Notes: generated from the sequence alone by a model not told the origin. A stretch of 64,000 nt of DNA from Protula sp. h YS-2021 (GCA_949752745.1 OX457031.1:42257502-42321501), one strand, 5' to 3'; counted from the first letter of the stretch, positions 22,988 to 37,765 are shown. Program-made: numbers and translations.

Positions 22988-23275
22988 TCCCGGTGTAACA
23001 GCATATTTTGTCCTCTGTACAGCGTCCCCTGGGAGGAAGATAGACTAGGCTATCTTCCCCCTGGCAGGGGGAAGCTACAATAGTATATCTTCAACCACCT
23101 GGTATTTTTTGCCCCTGTTCAACTCCCCACCACCTGGTATCACTTTCTAAATGGAAGATAAAGTTGAACATACAACAAAACGTTTCTTGGATGATGTGGA
23201 TGTTATTTATGATAATCTTAGCGATCAGAAATATCCACCTGTCTCTCTAAAATGCTAAAAGGATATTAAGAGAAA
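22988..23275 (+). mobile_element. Dispersed repeat, copy 2
   Basis: This is the second, more compact copy of the repeat at 19.15-19.88 kb. It contains ccggtgtaacag, ctctgtacagcg, the gatagactaggctatctt palindrome and caccacctggtatcactt, leading directly into the short frame at 23151. A related C/G-rich fragment with ggctagtctagctcc lies at 23440-23515. Confidence 0.65.
23151..23258 (+). pseudogene. Short frame, possible integrase relic, copy 2
   Basis: This frame, paralogous to 19750-19869, contains KRFLDDVDVIYDNLSDQKYP. One base is missing relative to copy 1 after the Tyr-Pro-Pro segment, which shifts the frame and ends it at 23258. The DNA beyond still matches copy 1 (aatgctaaaaggatat), and in the other frame reads on for several more residues. 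This is decayed coding sequence of a mobile element; the exact family is uncertain. Confidence 0.4.
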
Positions 23276-23519
23276 AGCAAAGAACTTTCTGATCAAGATT
23301 GTCTTTTTTATTTTTGTTTGACTTGTGTTGATTTTAGTCAATAAAATAGTTTAAGATAGTTTTATACAGTTGAGTCCATTTATTCACATGAACAAATACT
23401 ACCAAACTACATTTACACGCAAAAAAGTTTGTGGGGGAGGGGTAAATATACTGGAAGGGGGTGGAAAATAGGCTAGTCTAGCTCCCTCCCCCCGGGGGGG
23501 GGGAGGGGGCAAGCATACC

Positions 23520-26500
23520 ACTAATTAAGTCCCCAAAACGGAACAAGATTGCTATCGATTATCTATTTAGAAGCAGGCGTAAAGTTATGGCAACATCCAG
23601 TTCTTGGATTATTAAGATATATGTGTTATTTCAAAACGCCTAATGTTTTCTTTACACATGGTTGTGCAAATTTTGCAGTGTAAGTTATAGCGCAATGATA
23701 TAATGCAATGTAATTTTGCTATCAGATAACTTTTGAAGGAAACTACAACTTTTGGTATAACTTTGTATTGAGAGTTTCAACTATAAAAATAAAGGTTAAT
23801 AAATACATTTCAAAACGACAGCCAGGGAGGAATATAAAGAGAATTTACTGTTGGAGAACTGATTTTAAGTTACTGAGTGATCGTTAAGAAAACATATAAG
23901 AAAGTCAACAAAAATAAAAATCTAATCGCGTATTGCAACTTCTTAAAAAGGCATACTTCTAAAAACATCATACCTATATTGTCATTCTTTAAATGACTTA
24001 GCAATGATTCGGTATAGTTCTACTAAAATGATTTTTATGGGAATTCTCAATGCTGACCGCATGGATAGTTCTAACTTAGTTATGATGGATTGAAACAATA
24101 TGAAGCTGAATGTCCACTTTGAATTCTATTTTAACTTATGTGGCTTTGTAAAGTTAAAACACTTAGTGATATTCATCTTCCATAGTTTATTGAATTCGTA
24201 CGATGCGTTTCCGTCTGATTATCTTTTTCCGCAATCAGCTTGTTTAGCAGGCTGGTCGAAGACGGTTACGGCTAGCATAATCAATCTGAAAGAGCCGTGT
24301 TGCAGCATGTCCAGTTAGTTTTGAAACTCACTAATTTCTTTACTTACAAACACGAACTTTTGTCATTAAGGCAAGACACACGCTATGATAGCTCACAGCT
24401 CAGCGTCGGCGCAATTCTATTCATCATTAAGCTGTCCATTCTGTTGATCGTTAAGTGATTTAGCAAGTATAGCGTGTACGGTCTGTATACTTCTCACATC
24501 CCACTCTGCCCGAAACTTCTCAGCGGTGCTATTTACCCGCAACGTTTCAGTTTTCTTTCTTTGTTTTAGAGCTGTGAATATATCAATCTAACTTACTTAT
24601 TTTACATGGAAAGTTTTACTGTCCTAGTGTAACCAGGGAATAGATAAAAGTGGAAATAAATATAGTGGGAATAGATAAAAAGAACATATGCTATGTGCTA
24701 GCGATTATATGCTCTCATTTTATCATTTTGATATCGAAAAACCAGCTGGTTGTTTAACTTATTAAACCATTTTATGTTGAAATTTTTCTATAGCCCTCTC
24801 AGTCTATTGCATTAAATTTCTAACCATATTGTCTATCTCTCTGCGAACCCTGAGCGCCTTTCCAACTCCAAAGTGGATTGTATACAAAATTGTCTGGGTC
24901 TGATACAGTTCATTCAAATTATCAGAAAAATTAACTTAATAATGTATTAATCAAAATTACAAACGGAGACAAAGATGGAAACATAATTATTTAAGTCTTG
25001 GTGGAGGAGCTATTAGGAAATTAGGTGGTATAGGGCTCCCTTTGAATAGTTCTACTGGTGTACCGCCTAAAGAGCACCTGGCATAAAGCATCCCCTCGTT
25101 TTTGCAATGTGAGAGCAAAGCACTAAGATTCAGTGCTATCCAGTTATCTGCCCTACCTTAATTGTTTCACTTTAAGCTGGGGTGCTTGGGCGTCGGGGGT
25201 CGGGGGGTGTCGGGGGTGGGGTTACTAGCTAGGAAATAGAAAATGTTTCTGTTTTTCTTTCATACGGAGTCTATTAAACATTTAAATGAAATAAACTTAA
25301 CGGGCCTTAATGTCCGAATTCTTGTATAACTCTGTTTCCAATTCATGTTGACCAGTCTTCACTCACTACAACTGATCGTTCAGTTCAATTAGACTTCAGA
25401 AGTAAATTGTGAATTAGTAATTACATCAAATATTGGCAAACTGAGGGGTTGGAGCCTTTAATCACCTGTGCAAAATTGATGAGCAGAACACAGACAGGTA
25501 AGGAAGGGGCAAGTTGCTTACAGTAGCAACAGAGCTCATTCAATAAACGGTTTTCCAACAATTGGTCGAAAGAAAATTGCTCTTAACGACAACTGCTCTG
25601 GCGAAATTGATTGAAATGTACGACAACTTATCTATTTTCTCGAAACTTTTTTTTGGAGGTGGGAGATTATGATTACTGTCGACTTGATAAAACAATTATA
25701 TTAATATTCATTCTCATTTTAGTTTTCCTTTGAACTTGACCAGTCTCACTATAACATGGAATGTCTCGATCTTCTTTTTTAACATTTTTAAACCAGAACA
25801 TTTAGGAATTCAAAGCACTTTTTGTGGAAGGATAAAGTGCAAAACTCCGGAGTTCCTTTAAGGTCGACCCACGTGTAGCTACTTCACAATAATTATTGCT
25901 CTGTACAACGGATAATCGCTAAAGTACCTATAAATGTCAAGTGTTTCCTCGCCTTGCTGGAATAACAAAAGTGATAGCTTGACTTAGCTACTAATTCGGA
26001 GTTCAATTAAGAACCCTATACTAAAAGCAAATTCAGAATTTTTACGCTCTTCAGAATTGTACATTCCCTTAATTTCTTTTAATGCCAAGGGGTTTCTTAA
26101 CTGCTACTGTTATTAGGTGAGATGTTATTGTAAAATAGAATTTTGAGAATTTAGATCAGTTGTCGTACTCTACCGATTTAGATCAACTGCCATGGATTCT
26201 CAGCGAACAAATAAAGCTATTATTGCATGCTCTGAGTAATCCGGAGAAATTTTTGAAGTCCACAAGCTCTCAAAATTAACCAGATTTTACTGTACTTAAA
26301 ATTTTACATTCATTTATTGTTTTGCTAGATTTTTTAAAGACCACGCCTTTTCATTTGCGGTTTTAATCACCTATCTAGAAACTAGGTCTTTTTCTTACCT
26401 TAGATACAATTTAGGGATGAAGGCAGCATGAATGTAATTGGAAAGTCTCAAGATTTCACATAAACACCACAGCCTCAAAACAGTTCTAATGACTGTAATT

Positions 26501-27810
26501 TTACATTACAAACTATTGAAGCAGTTTGTGTGTGTGCTTTTATACAGTTTAGTTTTAGTATGCATTTTTTGCATTGCCAAGTTTAATTTCGCTCTCGGTG
26601 GCGGAATCACCTTATTCCAACTGGAGAAATTATATTCTTTCTATAGTCTTAGCATATTTACTGTAATGCTAATATTATAATGTTATTAAATAACCAGATA
26701 TAATCATTACTTTATACATTTTATAACCTTTCTGAAAAAGCAATGCCATTCTACTTGGTTGATAAACGAATGTGCATGATCCATCGAATGGTGTTATGAC
26801 GTCACTTTGTCACTTTAATTACAGACACAAAAGACTGAATTTGTGTATGATTATTTGTCTTAAATGACGTCTTTGGTTGCAATTGAAGTAGTTCACATGA
26901 AGTGTGATTTATAATGAATAGGTCATACTATGCGCTGCTCAACTTTTTACATCAACGAAAAACTTTGATTTCGTCTTCAAAGATAGGACTGCATTGTTGC
27001 GGTTGACAGCATAATAAATTTAAGAAAGATGTCATTCCGTGATAATCTTTTATCTTTATGTTTAACTGTTATAGTTTGCATGTATTGTGTAATATCGTAA
27101 ATCATTTTAATGTGTTAATTTATTATGTCACAGTATCTTTGATCAGTGTAAAAACAAAGTGGGTGTTCTTGCTGAAATATGTATTGGTATTTTTTACCCT
27201 CTTAGATGCCTCAGAGGGTTTTGGCTGAATAATAATGTTGTTTATGTATTTTATTTTTATGTGTGTTATTTCCAAGAAACTTATTCATTTGATTTTGTCG
27301 GTAATTGTGTTCTGTAGTCTCTATCATAAGTCCCATTCTATGTATCAAACATCTTATCGGTTCGTTGAAAGGCTATATGTTCAAACTATTTCTGTCAGAC
27401 AGAACCTTAGAAAGATATAATTCACAAAGAAACTGCATGGTTCATAACTGGAGAGATAAAACATTGCATAATTCAGAAGCAAACATTACAATAGACAAAA
27501 GAATGTTTACATCTTTCTCACTTCGCAGTATCATTCGAAAGACAAATTACAAATGTACAACTGCTTGCCTACACTGTGTTTCTATAAGTGGACAGCACAT
27601 TTAATATAACTAATGTTCTTACATTAGTTCCTGATGTTCTTAATGAAATGAGAAATAATTCGCTAAGCACAATATTATTTTCAATTTTTAGTTTTTAGAT
27701 ATTATACGTGTTGTTTCGGTCTCTAAAAGAGAAAATTATTGTTATTTTAAGCAATTGGATAATTGATTTCTAAAGTTTTATTTGATTTGTGTGCAGAAGA
27801 ATGTAAGAAA
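23520..27810. other. AT-rich DNA without a recognised gene
   Basis: No exon with recognisable protein content was found on either strand. A G-rich word block (tcgggggtcggggggtgtcggg) lies near 25192-25215. This could be engrailed regulatory territory, but the sequence alone does not show it. Confidence 0.5.
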
Positions 27811-27971
<161 letters not shown>

Positions 27972-28527
27972 CTCTAAGCAGCTTTATATTGGTTAGTCCA
28001 GTGATCCTTTTTAGAAAACGTTTAGCATGATATACTTCATATTTCTCTCTTGCTGAGTGATTTATTTAGACCAAAAATTATCAAGCTGACATGATAAACA
28101 AAAATATGGAAAATTTTGGCATGTTGCGACATCATGCTTTTAGCTGCAAAATACTGAAGTCAGTGGGAACTAAGTCCGTTGTTCTTTATGGTCTTAATTT
28201 GTGATATAGAACTACGCAACCAAACCATCGGCACTCTTTTACTGTCCATAAGGATTTTGATTCTTGTCATAATTACACTGTTTCAAAATTGTACCAGGCT
28301 GCCTGAAGGGCTCACATACAGATTGTACTATTCTTGATTTGTCAATAACCAATTGCATAGTTTACATGAAAAAGTACTGCAATTGTTCTCATTAAATGCA
28401 ATCAGGATGATTCCCATTTTTGTCCTCAATCCTTGTACTTTTTGGTGCAGCTTTACTTTGTAATAACTTTACTCTACCACACGATGTCTCCTTTATTATA
28501 TCGTTGCAGATATAGGTAGAGGTAGAC

Positions 28528-28580
28528 ACACACACACATATATATATAAATATATATATGTGTGTGTGCGTGTGTGTGTT
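28528..28580. repeat. CA / TA / TG compound microsatellite
   Basis: (CA)n, then (TA)n, then (TG)n form a self-complementary compound repeat able to fold into a hairpin. Confidence 0.85.
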
Positions 28581-31120
28581 CAGTGTGTTCTTTTTAGTCT
28601 ATTTATCCAGATTATTATCGCATATTATAATAGTACAAGAAATTGTCCCTTTTCCAGTAAGTGACCAAATTTCCTGTAGCATCTGTCTTCAGATTTCTTT
28701 TTTACGTTTTTATTTTGTTAAGGAAGGAGATTTATAGTTTTATAGGTATTGAAACAGACCAATGGTTTAATCCAGCACTTACACACTTAACTGACTACCA
28801 CATAAATGCAATATTTACACTTCAACTATTACATTGTCAAGTTGCTGCTAAAACTACAAAAAAAGCGACAATATGAGAAAACAAATGTTGCTTCTGTATT
28901 TAATATTAGAGTCTATTTTATTCAATTTACGATTTATAGTATGTTGTTATTTCATTCTGATTTATATCACTCTTTCTGTAGATAATTAGCAACCACACTT
29001 GCTTACTTGATGTTCAAAAATGTGATGACATTTAAAATTGTAAAGCTTCAGTTTCAGTATATATGTCAGTGAAAGACCACCAACACAAATCAGACTTCGT
29101 ACAGTTATCTTCATTACTAAAGACGTGCTTGTGTTTGTGTTTATATCTGTTAATTTCATGTATTGCATACAAACAGAAACTCACTTTTGATAACTATCTT
29201 TACTTTAATCGGGGTCTGTAGAAACGTAGCATATGCACTACACCACAGCATAGTATAGTAAGGGAAGAGATAAGTCAAGTTGATGGTTAAGAACTTCAAG
29301 GAGTGGGAGCATAATAAGCCCTGGCAAGGCTAGGTGAACAAAAAGACGTAATACATTACGTAATATCTTATGCATACACTACATACTCACAGTGCACGAT
29401 ATGCCTGTAAAGTAGCATGTGCTACATATGAAAGATAGCAGGATTAAAGTAGAATTGGTATGATGCAAAGAAAACACAAAAGGAAAGCACACAGAAAAAC
29501 ACTAGCGTAAACAAAAAACAAGGCGTGAAGCTGGCTAGCTAAGTGTCAAGTGAAGTCTGGATGCTAGGCTGTCTATCTCCTGGGAATCTGCTTGTCACGT
29601 GACTTGACAAGCGAGGAAAAATGCATACACGAGAACTTACTTCTCAAGGGCAAAATATTAAACACTTCGCCCGAAAAAATAACATCATTAAATCAATTCT
29701 CCCTTTGATTGTCATTAAAAAAGCTTTTCAGTGTGTTTTTGGTTTGATTTTCTTCACAAGCAAGCTAGTGTTTTTTTCAAAGATTTCTAAACCTTTCTAA
29801 AACAGTTCTAACTATGTGAAACACTATCACTCACCTTCTCCACCCTCTCAAACTCGTAGTTATATGAGCACTGAGTGCATTTAACATGACCAGGTTTTAC
29901 ATACATGATACGGTTTTGCATGCGGCTCTTAAAAACCAAACATAAGCATTTCACTACGCACACTTGGCTCTGCAAATAAAAGGCATTTATGCAATGCACA
30001 GTGTGCCTGTTGGCATACATGCGAGGCTTTGTTGGCTATGCTTCTAAAGTGATAATGCATTGTATTAGTTGATAAAAAACTTCACTGTGTTTTGTGGTCC
30101 TGGGACCATTTGGTCACAGAAAAAAACAGAAACAAAATGACGGACCATTTTCAAGGAGAAACCGCGTCCCAGAATGGCACGTATAATTTCAGTATGTTCT
30201 TTGTAAGTCTGTGACTTGCCAAGTGTTTAAGTCTTAAATAAGCGAAAACAGTGGTTTGGATATTTACAACTGACGAAGGCGTTGTAGAAGTACATGAGAC
30301 GGTTACATTCTTATTTGCATTCTTTCTGTTTTCTTATTTGCCTTCTTTCTGTTTGTTGCTTTTTCTACTTTTTTGACGTGAAGTGTTTCTTAACAATATT
30401 TCAGTAAATAAAGATAGCTGATTTTGAAATAGTGAAGATATAGGCGTAATTTGTCTTCCCTCCGTCGATGTGATTTTATTATGAAGAAGACATTGGGAGT
30501 TCCAGAATCGATCTCAGAAAGTAATCCATCTATTTGACTTCAATTTGCTTTCATATTTTGATAAATCTATCATTTCGGCTGAATGGCATATGCGTCTAGA
30601 TGCTTTAAGCTTGGTGCCAAACTGTCTGCTAGAATTTGTTAAAGTGTAAGAAAGATTTTAGCCTATTCAAAATATATAATCTTTATTTTTTACAACATTT
30701 GCAATAATCTTAAAACACAAACAGCCGTGGAAATAGAACTCTACGGAAAGACTACGACGGTGGAAGTCTGTGATACTCTTCTCTATTTCAACTATGTCTG
30801 TTATTGGTCAGTATTTTGTATGGTTCTTCTCACCCAGCTAGCGCTTCACCTCCAAACATCAAGTGCTACAGGATTTACATAAATTTGCCATTCGTAATTC
30901 TTTCTAAGAAGTCCATTTCATTTTTTAATTGCTGTATCAGGGCTTATTATAGACACGAACAATTTATAAACAATGTGGATTTTAACTTCCCCTTAAAAGT
31001 TGGTAACCCACACAAATGGAATGTTTTGTTAACACTTGACTATTCATTGTTCAAGTGTTATATAAGCTGGCGAAGTCTAGTTGCTTTTTCTTAAAACTAT
31101 GAGCATAAAAATGAAAAGAA
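28581..31120. other. AT-rich DNA without a recognised gene
   Basis: Only short open stretches with no known motif; I see nothing I can name. Confidence 0.5.
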
Positions 31121-31124
31121 ATGT

Positions 31125-31450
31125 AAAAATTAAACATCAAAATGCACATCTACACGTACCTAAATGTCCAACTACACGTACCAATTTCCAGATCTACACG
31201 TTTCAAACTGCACATCTACACGTGTCAAAATGGACATCCACACGTATCAAAATCCACATCTACTGTTATCAAAACGTACATCTATACGTATCATAATGCA
31301 CATCTGCACGTATCAAAATGCCCACCTTCGCGTATCAAAACACCCATCTACACGTATCAAAGTGCACATCTACACGTATCAAAATCCACATCTACACGTA
31401 TCGAAATCCAGTTCTACACGTATCAAAACGCACATCTGCACGTACAATTT
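31125..31450. repeat. 22-bp minisatellite, about 15 copies
   Basis: The unit is close to acatctacacgtatcaaaat plus two variable bases, with each unit somewhat diverged. Since 22 is not a multiple of three and the unit lacks stops, all three plus-strand frames stay open across it. The apparent Thr/His/Ser-rich proteins are artefacts of that. Confidence 0.92.
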
Positions 31451-33097
31451 GATTACAGATTTTCAACATCTGATACAAACCAGTTATTATAATAGAAGCA
31501 TTAAACAAAAAGGCCATTGGATGCAGTATAGGATTTCTTCAAGTTTGCCCTCACCATATACCAAATAATCCACTACATTTTATTCCAGAATACTAAAGCA
31601 AAAGATAACTAGAACCGCATTTTGCTAGCGAAATGTTAAACACTTGACAAAAACTAAAACGCTAAAATACTTCCTTCAATGGGTTATTTCTTGAATAATA
31701 TAAAGTATTTTACAACATGCATACAGTGTGTTATACAACTATGTGCAGAGCTCATGGCACAGCATGTGTACGGCTTATAATATTCTAAAAAAATCGGACC
31801 ATTGTCAAGAAAAAAACTCCATAGGTTGATAACTGAATACCAGCTAAATATATCAGCAAACAACACACCTTGAATATGTGTTATAAGCCGAGTAGTGTTT
31901 GGTTTTTGTTTACTTAAGGTTTTATTGACTCATCAGGCATACGCTGTGTTATCTATTTACGCAGTGAGAGCTCGCACAAAGCTGAGCAACTGTGTGATGT
32001 TCTGTGCTGTACGCTAAATGCTCCGCATTTACTTGCAAAAACACACTCTTTTCACATGGCGTTTTAACAAAGAAAACGAAATCGAAGACGAAAATAAAAA
32101 GCTACATGCACACTTTCAGATCAAGCTCTTCATAAGTCCCAAGTTTCATGGTCCCGGGGTCCATAGTGTCAGAGAAGAAGAAGACACAAAAAAATCGGAC
32201 GAACGGCTTCTCGCACAAATTCATATAACCCTTAATTGCAAGCTAACAGATTGTCAAGTGTTAATAATATCAAGCCTAAAGATGTCTAATCTTCTAGCTT
32301 TGAGAATACCCGAATATCAAGATATAAGTAAGGTTCCACGCTATGATATGAAAGGCAATTAATAAAAAATGTTGTTGTTGGGGGGCCCTGCAATGGGAAC
32401 TCATGGCCTTTCACAGACTTTGTCTAAAGTTGTAAAAGATGTGCAGCAGATTGTAATGGCGAAGTGCCACATTTATCTTTTCTACACAACAAAATGTTAT
32501 AAAGATATCGTATATCGGAAATTAAAATCGAAATTTAAATGATTCGTGTTTACCTATCCATCATGCGTTTAACACATTGAAATAAGATCTATTTTTAATT
32601 ATTCTAAAATCTTTTGTATTCCTCATCTTTGTCATCCGAACAGCGAATGGGCCGAATGGGATCCTTAAAGAAAACAAAGGTGAGACTCTTAATGATGACA
32701 TTCAGGGAATAGATTGTGAGGGAAGAATAAATCATATTTAATTACTATTGGATATGGGTAGTGGTTATAAAATGTGATCAACAAAGCATTTTAAATAGCT
32801 TTTTTTTTTTTTTTTGCTAAGAATTATACTTATTAGATATTTAAATAGAATTTGTGATATTTTTTACGGATTTTTTTTCTAAGCTTTTCGTATTTAATTT
32901 GTAACTTATCGTCTTTCAAAGGCATATTTTTGCATTTCGTGAAATATTTAAGTTGTGCTTATTTGTCAATCCAAATGTCTTATGAACACGTAGAAATTCA
33001 ATAACTCAAACTTAGCATTAAATCTGACTTGAATTATATTAGTTTCCATCTATTTAAGAAACACATATAACGCAGTGTAGTGCCTTTGATCCAAACA

Positions 33098-33128
<31 letters not shown>

Positions 33129-33415
33129 GATTAACGGTATCCTAATATTATACAATAACCTAAGCGAACCAATGTATTACGGATTTAGCTCTTGAAATTC
33201 ACACGTAAATGTAAATGCATTGTTCTATTGATGTAAAGATTTATGTTGTATTCACGTAAAGAAAGAAATCACAGGATTGTTAGGCTGGCCTTTTCCATAG
33301 TCCATAATTCTGTGTTTTGTACGAAGGCATAGATATGATGTGCGTGTAGTAAGACGCGTGTAGTAAGAGAATATAAACATTCATGACGTATTCATTGTTG
33401 TGAAGCAAAATGTCG
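31451..33415. other. AT-rich DNA without a recognised gene
   Basis: A (TA)n run lies at about 33101-33122 and a T run near 32801-32815. The most gene-like open stretch is 32018-32362 on the plus strand (114 codons, charged), but it has no recognisable domain and I do not call it. Confidence 0.45.
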
Positions 33416-33420
33416 GGATT

Positions 33421-33560
33421 TGCATTCTTTCTTTATCTTGAATCCTTCCTTTCCCTGGCATTCCTCCTTTCTCTTGCATTCCTCCTTTCTCTTACATCCT
33501 TCCTTTTCCTTTCAGCCTTCCTTTTCTTACATCCTTCTTTTCTCTTGCATTCTCTTGTTC
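33421..33560. repeat. Polypyrimidine tandem repeat
   Basis: Diverged repeats of a unit near cattcctcctttctcttg give about 140 bases that are mostly C and T. Long homopyrimidine tracts can form triplex DNA. Apparent Leu/Phe/Ser-rich frames here are by-products. Confidence 0.8.
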
Positions 33561-33639
33561 ACACTTATGATGCATTTCTCTTGCATTCGGAGCTCCGTAT
33601 ACATTTTTAAACTTCCATGCATGACCCTGCTTTCTTGTA

Positions 33640-35330
33640 ATCTATGACCCAACCCCTTCACCCCCACCCCTTCCTAGACTAACCACCTCCCCTACCCACC
33701 CGCTCTCCACCCACTTCACCACTATTTGGTACTTTTAGATCCGCCACAAAAGAAGAAAATCACTGTATTTCAAGTTCCAGCCACTCAACCAGAAGATGTT
33801 ATTTTACATTTTTCAGTTCGCTATCACCAATCAGAAACGCAACTGTGAATCCTATTCATAAAAATCCCACACAAAATCTTCCTATTTTTAGCTATAGATG
33901 CATTTAACCTCAACTAGCCATAAAACCAAACACCGAAACTGATTCGCTCTTTTGAGCACTAAATTCATCATTACAGCTTCTATTGTGCAAACAATGCATT
34001 CAATTAGAGATACGAAAATTAGAATTTGATTGCTTTCAGATCTATTTGACTGAGAGCCAGTGTTAGATTCAGCAACAGTTGTTTAAATGTAGTGACAGAT
34101 GAATTGAACATTAATGACTAAACTGACGATTTAAACGCCATATTTGTTTTCTAAAGGTAATTAGATATTGATTTGAAGCAACAAATGGTTAAATGTTTCG
34201 CCAAGTCTTTCCACAGAGGAATATGACGTGTATGAGATAGGAAAGAATAACGCCTACTTTTCGCATCATTTATAATGAAGACAAGTAAGATTTTGGTTCA
34301 GATATGATTTTTCCCATTAAAGTGTGCCGGCGAAAAATATTCTGAAAATCCAGAGAGAAAATAACAGCAGTGATAATTCGGGATATTACAACGCCATGTC
34401 TATGATTCTCTAGCACGGTATAGAAATAATCACACCGGTTTTAATAATGTAAATAAACTTGGTTGGCCTAACAAGATAACCTTATTTGGCCTAACTAACT
34501 AAACGATGATCGAAAGCCACATTGCGAGTGATTGTTTTACATGTTTATCAATTGTTTTGCCAAATAATTGAATCAAATTACTGGCGATAATTGACTGTAA
34601 TTGGCGGCCCTAGGCTATGAGAGACTGCTAACTATATGCAGTTACTTTCATGTTTTAACACCTCAGCGCGAACCATGCCATTTCTTCACTTTTCTACAGA
34701 TAATGCTGAATATTTGCAGCCTCCTTGAAATCATTAAGTTTACACAGTTGAATTGCACAAGCATTGGGATCTCTGAGACTAATCCTGATGAATTGTGCTA
34801 TTAATCTGCCAGCTCTTTGCGAAAAATCTTTCGTCATCTACATAAATCATTTCATTTTTACATCTCACACTTTTACAGTTGATTTTCTTTTTCTTTTCTC
34901 CTTTTTATTGGGCATGCCAGAGATGGGAGGAGGTGTGCAGGGGGTGGGGGTGGGGACGCAGAGGTGCGGGTGTGGATGAAGGGTCGAATTTAACAACATA
35001 TTTGCGGAAACAGAAGAACTCACTTCTCAACTGAACTCTTCTGACGTGATTATTTATTTCTCAAAATTTTTAAATATCGCCGCAGCAATACTTGATTCGA
35101 CAATATATATGTATATCTGTGTGTGTGTTTGTTTGTTTGCTTGTTTGTTTTTTGTGCAAATGTCACTTTTTGAGCTAATTGTCCATGCTAGCAACACGTA
35201 TTTATGCATTATACAAAGTGCGCAAAAACTTTTTTTCAAGATACCCGCCCCTGTCATTTCCGCCTCCCACCACTCCCCACCCCCCCCCCCTCCTTCTCCA
35301 CCCACCTCCTCTTCTGCAATGTGTTACGCA
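33640..35330. other. Non-coding DNA with C/T- and G-rich patches
   Basis: C-rich tracts lie at 33645-33720 and 35255-35315, and a G-rich tract at 34920-34975. The block around 34440-34620 is more complex and has ATTA-type cores. No gene. Confidence 0.4.
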
Positions 35331-37765
35331 TAAATTCTGTATCAATCACCAGATAACAGTCTGCCGCCACGCTCACAGAGCAAGTTTACACAACTTTGTG
35401 CAATTTTACACCAAAATGAAAAGAAATACTTATTGGGCGAATGTTAAGCTTGTCTGAGCTCATGGCTAACCATATCTCGACACCGTCACGCCCCAGTAGT
35501 CTACTCGTAGAAACGCGCTCTTCATCGCTAATTAGCCACAGCTACAATTTGGCATTAATCTGCTTTAAAGCTTCATCACAATAATAGAGAAACGTGCGGA
35601 TGTGAAATAAATCGCCAAAAATTACAAGACCACGCGCAGCCTATAATTTTGTTTGAGATCAAAAAGAAAAAACAAATGTTAGGTTCATTATAGGCATTTC
35701 TTGGATGTAATTTCAACTTTATGCATCTCTTCTGTGTGGCAATAAATCGTAATATCAAAATAAATGATGCAAACGTTTGTATCCAGGGACCAGCCATTGA
35801 GGTTTTGAGAACAACTTCATCCTCAGCTGTTTGCCTAATTTATGTCATTGAACATATTCGTGCAGATGTTAAACCCAACAGATAGGCTCTATTCCCTTCA
35901 ATTGAGATTTGCAGTCTTATATTTTTAGCCAAGCTCCCCTCCCCCCACTCTGGCATTGAAATGGGTGGTCCTTGATCTATCACGCTTCCCCTTTCGATCA
36001 AGTAACGCTTTTATAAAACAACTGAAACATCAAGGCAAAATATTGCTTTCCATATCTTTGTATCAGCACAACTTTTTGTAACAATTTTGAAAGGGCAATT
36101 CAAATGTCTTGATTTCCTATTTCAGTTTATTTTACGATTTTAACATTTCACCTTTAGTTCTTTAACATATTTATCATTGCTGATGATCTAACATAAGCGA
36201 GAAGTGACATCTTAAAAGAGGGTTTCATTTTAATATATTTTTAGCCCACCAACCCATTTCCTATTGCGGCGCTCGAAGTAAAAAAAAAGTTGCGCATTTT
36301 ATAAGAGATTTCCTTCGGAGTAGACTCAAAATGAGATGGAATAGTGTTCTTCCTAACATACGCTGCGATTTGAATGGAATGATGCCTGACTATAAAGAGA
36401 CTATCAGTCTGTAAATGGTGATAGCATGGACATCGATTCACGCAGATATTAACGTTTAATGTTTAGATTTTCAATTAAGTTTCAAGTGGCTTTTTCTTTA
36501 CAAGATAACTGCAACACCCAGCAAGCTATAAGGAGAAAAACCACGTGAAGGAATACACAATTTCGAGACAAAGTCGGCGTCCAGTTTACTGTTCTGTTGC
36601 TAAGGAACCCTTAACAACTGGATGTACACTTCAAGAATACTGTAAGAGGAACTTTGCTGTAGTTTAGTTTCCGATCATCTTTTTCGCTTAATGACTTGCA
36701 AATCATATGTTTCTTATTGTGAAATCGTTTTTTTTTTGTTGATTTGGTCTCGTATACATTTTTTTTTCATGAAATGAAGTTACAAAATGTGTCCATAAAT
36801 AAATATTGTTGGTATTTTGAATTTTTGTTCTAAAGCTTAGGTATTTTATACAGTGAAATAAACATAGTTTGAAGCTGCAAAATGCAAACCAATCTCATGT
36901 ATGACAAAATCTTCCATTTCTTGTTCATATGGTGCAGCTGGGATGATAATCAATCCCATAGCTAATGCCGGCATCTGCATTTCAATTGTTCGTCAGCGTG
37001 GCATTCTGTAAAGTGAGCGCGATAAAGACCTGTATAGGCAGAATGATGAACGAGTCAGACCCACTTTGATGTGAAGTGTGATAGACATCATTTTTACTTG
37101 ACGGCCCTAAGTTAACTGCTTTTTAAGCCTTTCCTTGATTGTCCTTCGTTTGCCCTTTTAACGCCTTATACGCACAATTTACTGCAATTAATTTTTTGGT
37201 CGCGAAGACGTTATTTTTCACTTAACACCACAAGCACTTTTCTAGCGTTGTGTATTTCACAAGTTTTTCATCTCTCTACATTGTAATACAGCAGTGAAAG
37301 TAAGAATCACTTTCACAGAAGTACTAACCAGCACAAATTCTGTTTGATTTCCACTCTTTTGTAAGTGATGTCATCGACCAGCTGATCGCGCCAGTCATGG
37401 CGAGATTTGACAAACCACCGCCACCATTTGCGGAAACATTTTAAGTGTGAGCAAATCCAGACAACTGAACAGCAGTGGTTGACGCAGCTTTGATTGGTGG
37501 CTGTTCCACGCGAAACGTCACATATTGACTACGGTATCGTTCTTCCAGTAAGAACACAATTCCTCAATGAGATATTTCAAATGCACTTCTTATTAAACAT
37601 CGAATGATTCAAACAACATAAAATGCAAAAACGTTCATCTGTGTGGTACCTAAAATTTTCCAAAAATATTCACGTACTGATTAATCTTCTAAAGGCGACA
37701 GAATTTTAATATGTTGCATTCATATGGTACATGCTGTAAGATAAGTGTAGACTCAGGGCACCAAT
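35331..37765. other. Higher-complexity non-coding DNA
   Basis: No exon seen. The stretches 36930-37050 and 37375-37540 are less AT-rich and free of simple repeats, unlike most of this desert, so they are the better candidates here for conserved regulatory elements. That is a guess from composition only. Confidence 0.35.

Noticed and set aside
31081..31568. Three overlapping His/Thr/Ser-rich frames
   Set aside because: All derive from the 22-base tandem repeat.
32018..32362. 114-codon charged open frame
   Set aside because: No recognisable domain, no splice context and no repeat of it elsewhere in the window. Not enough to call a gene.
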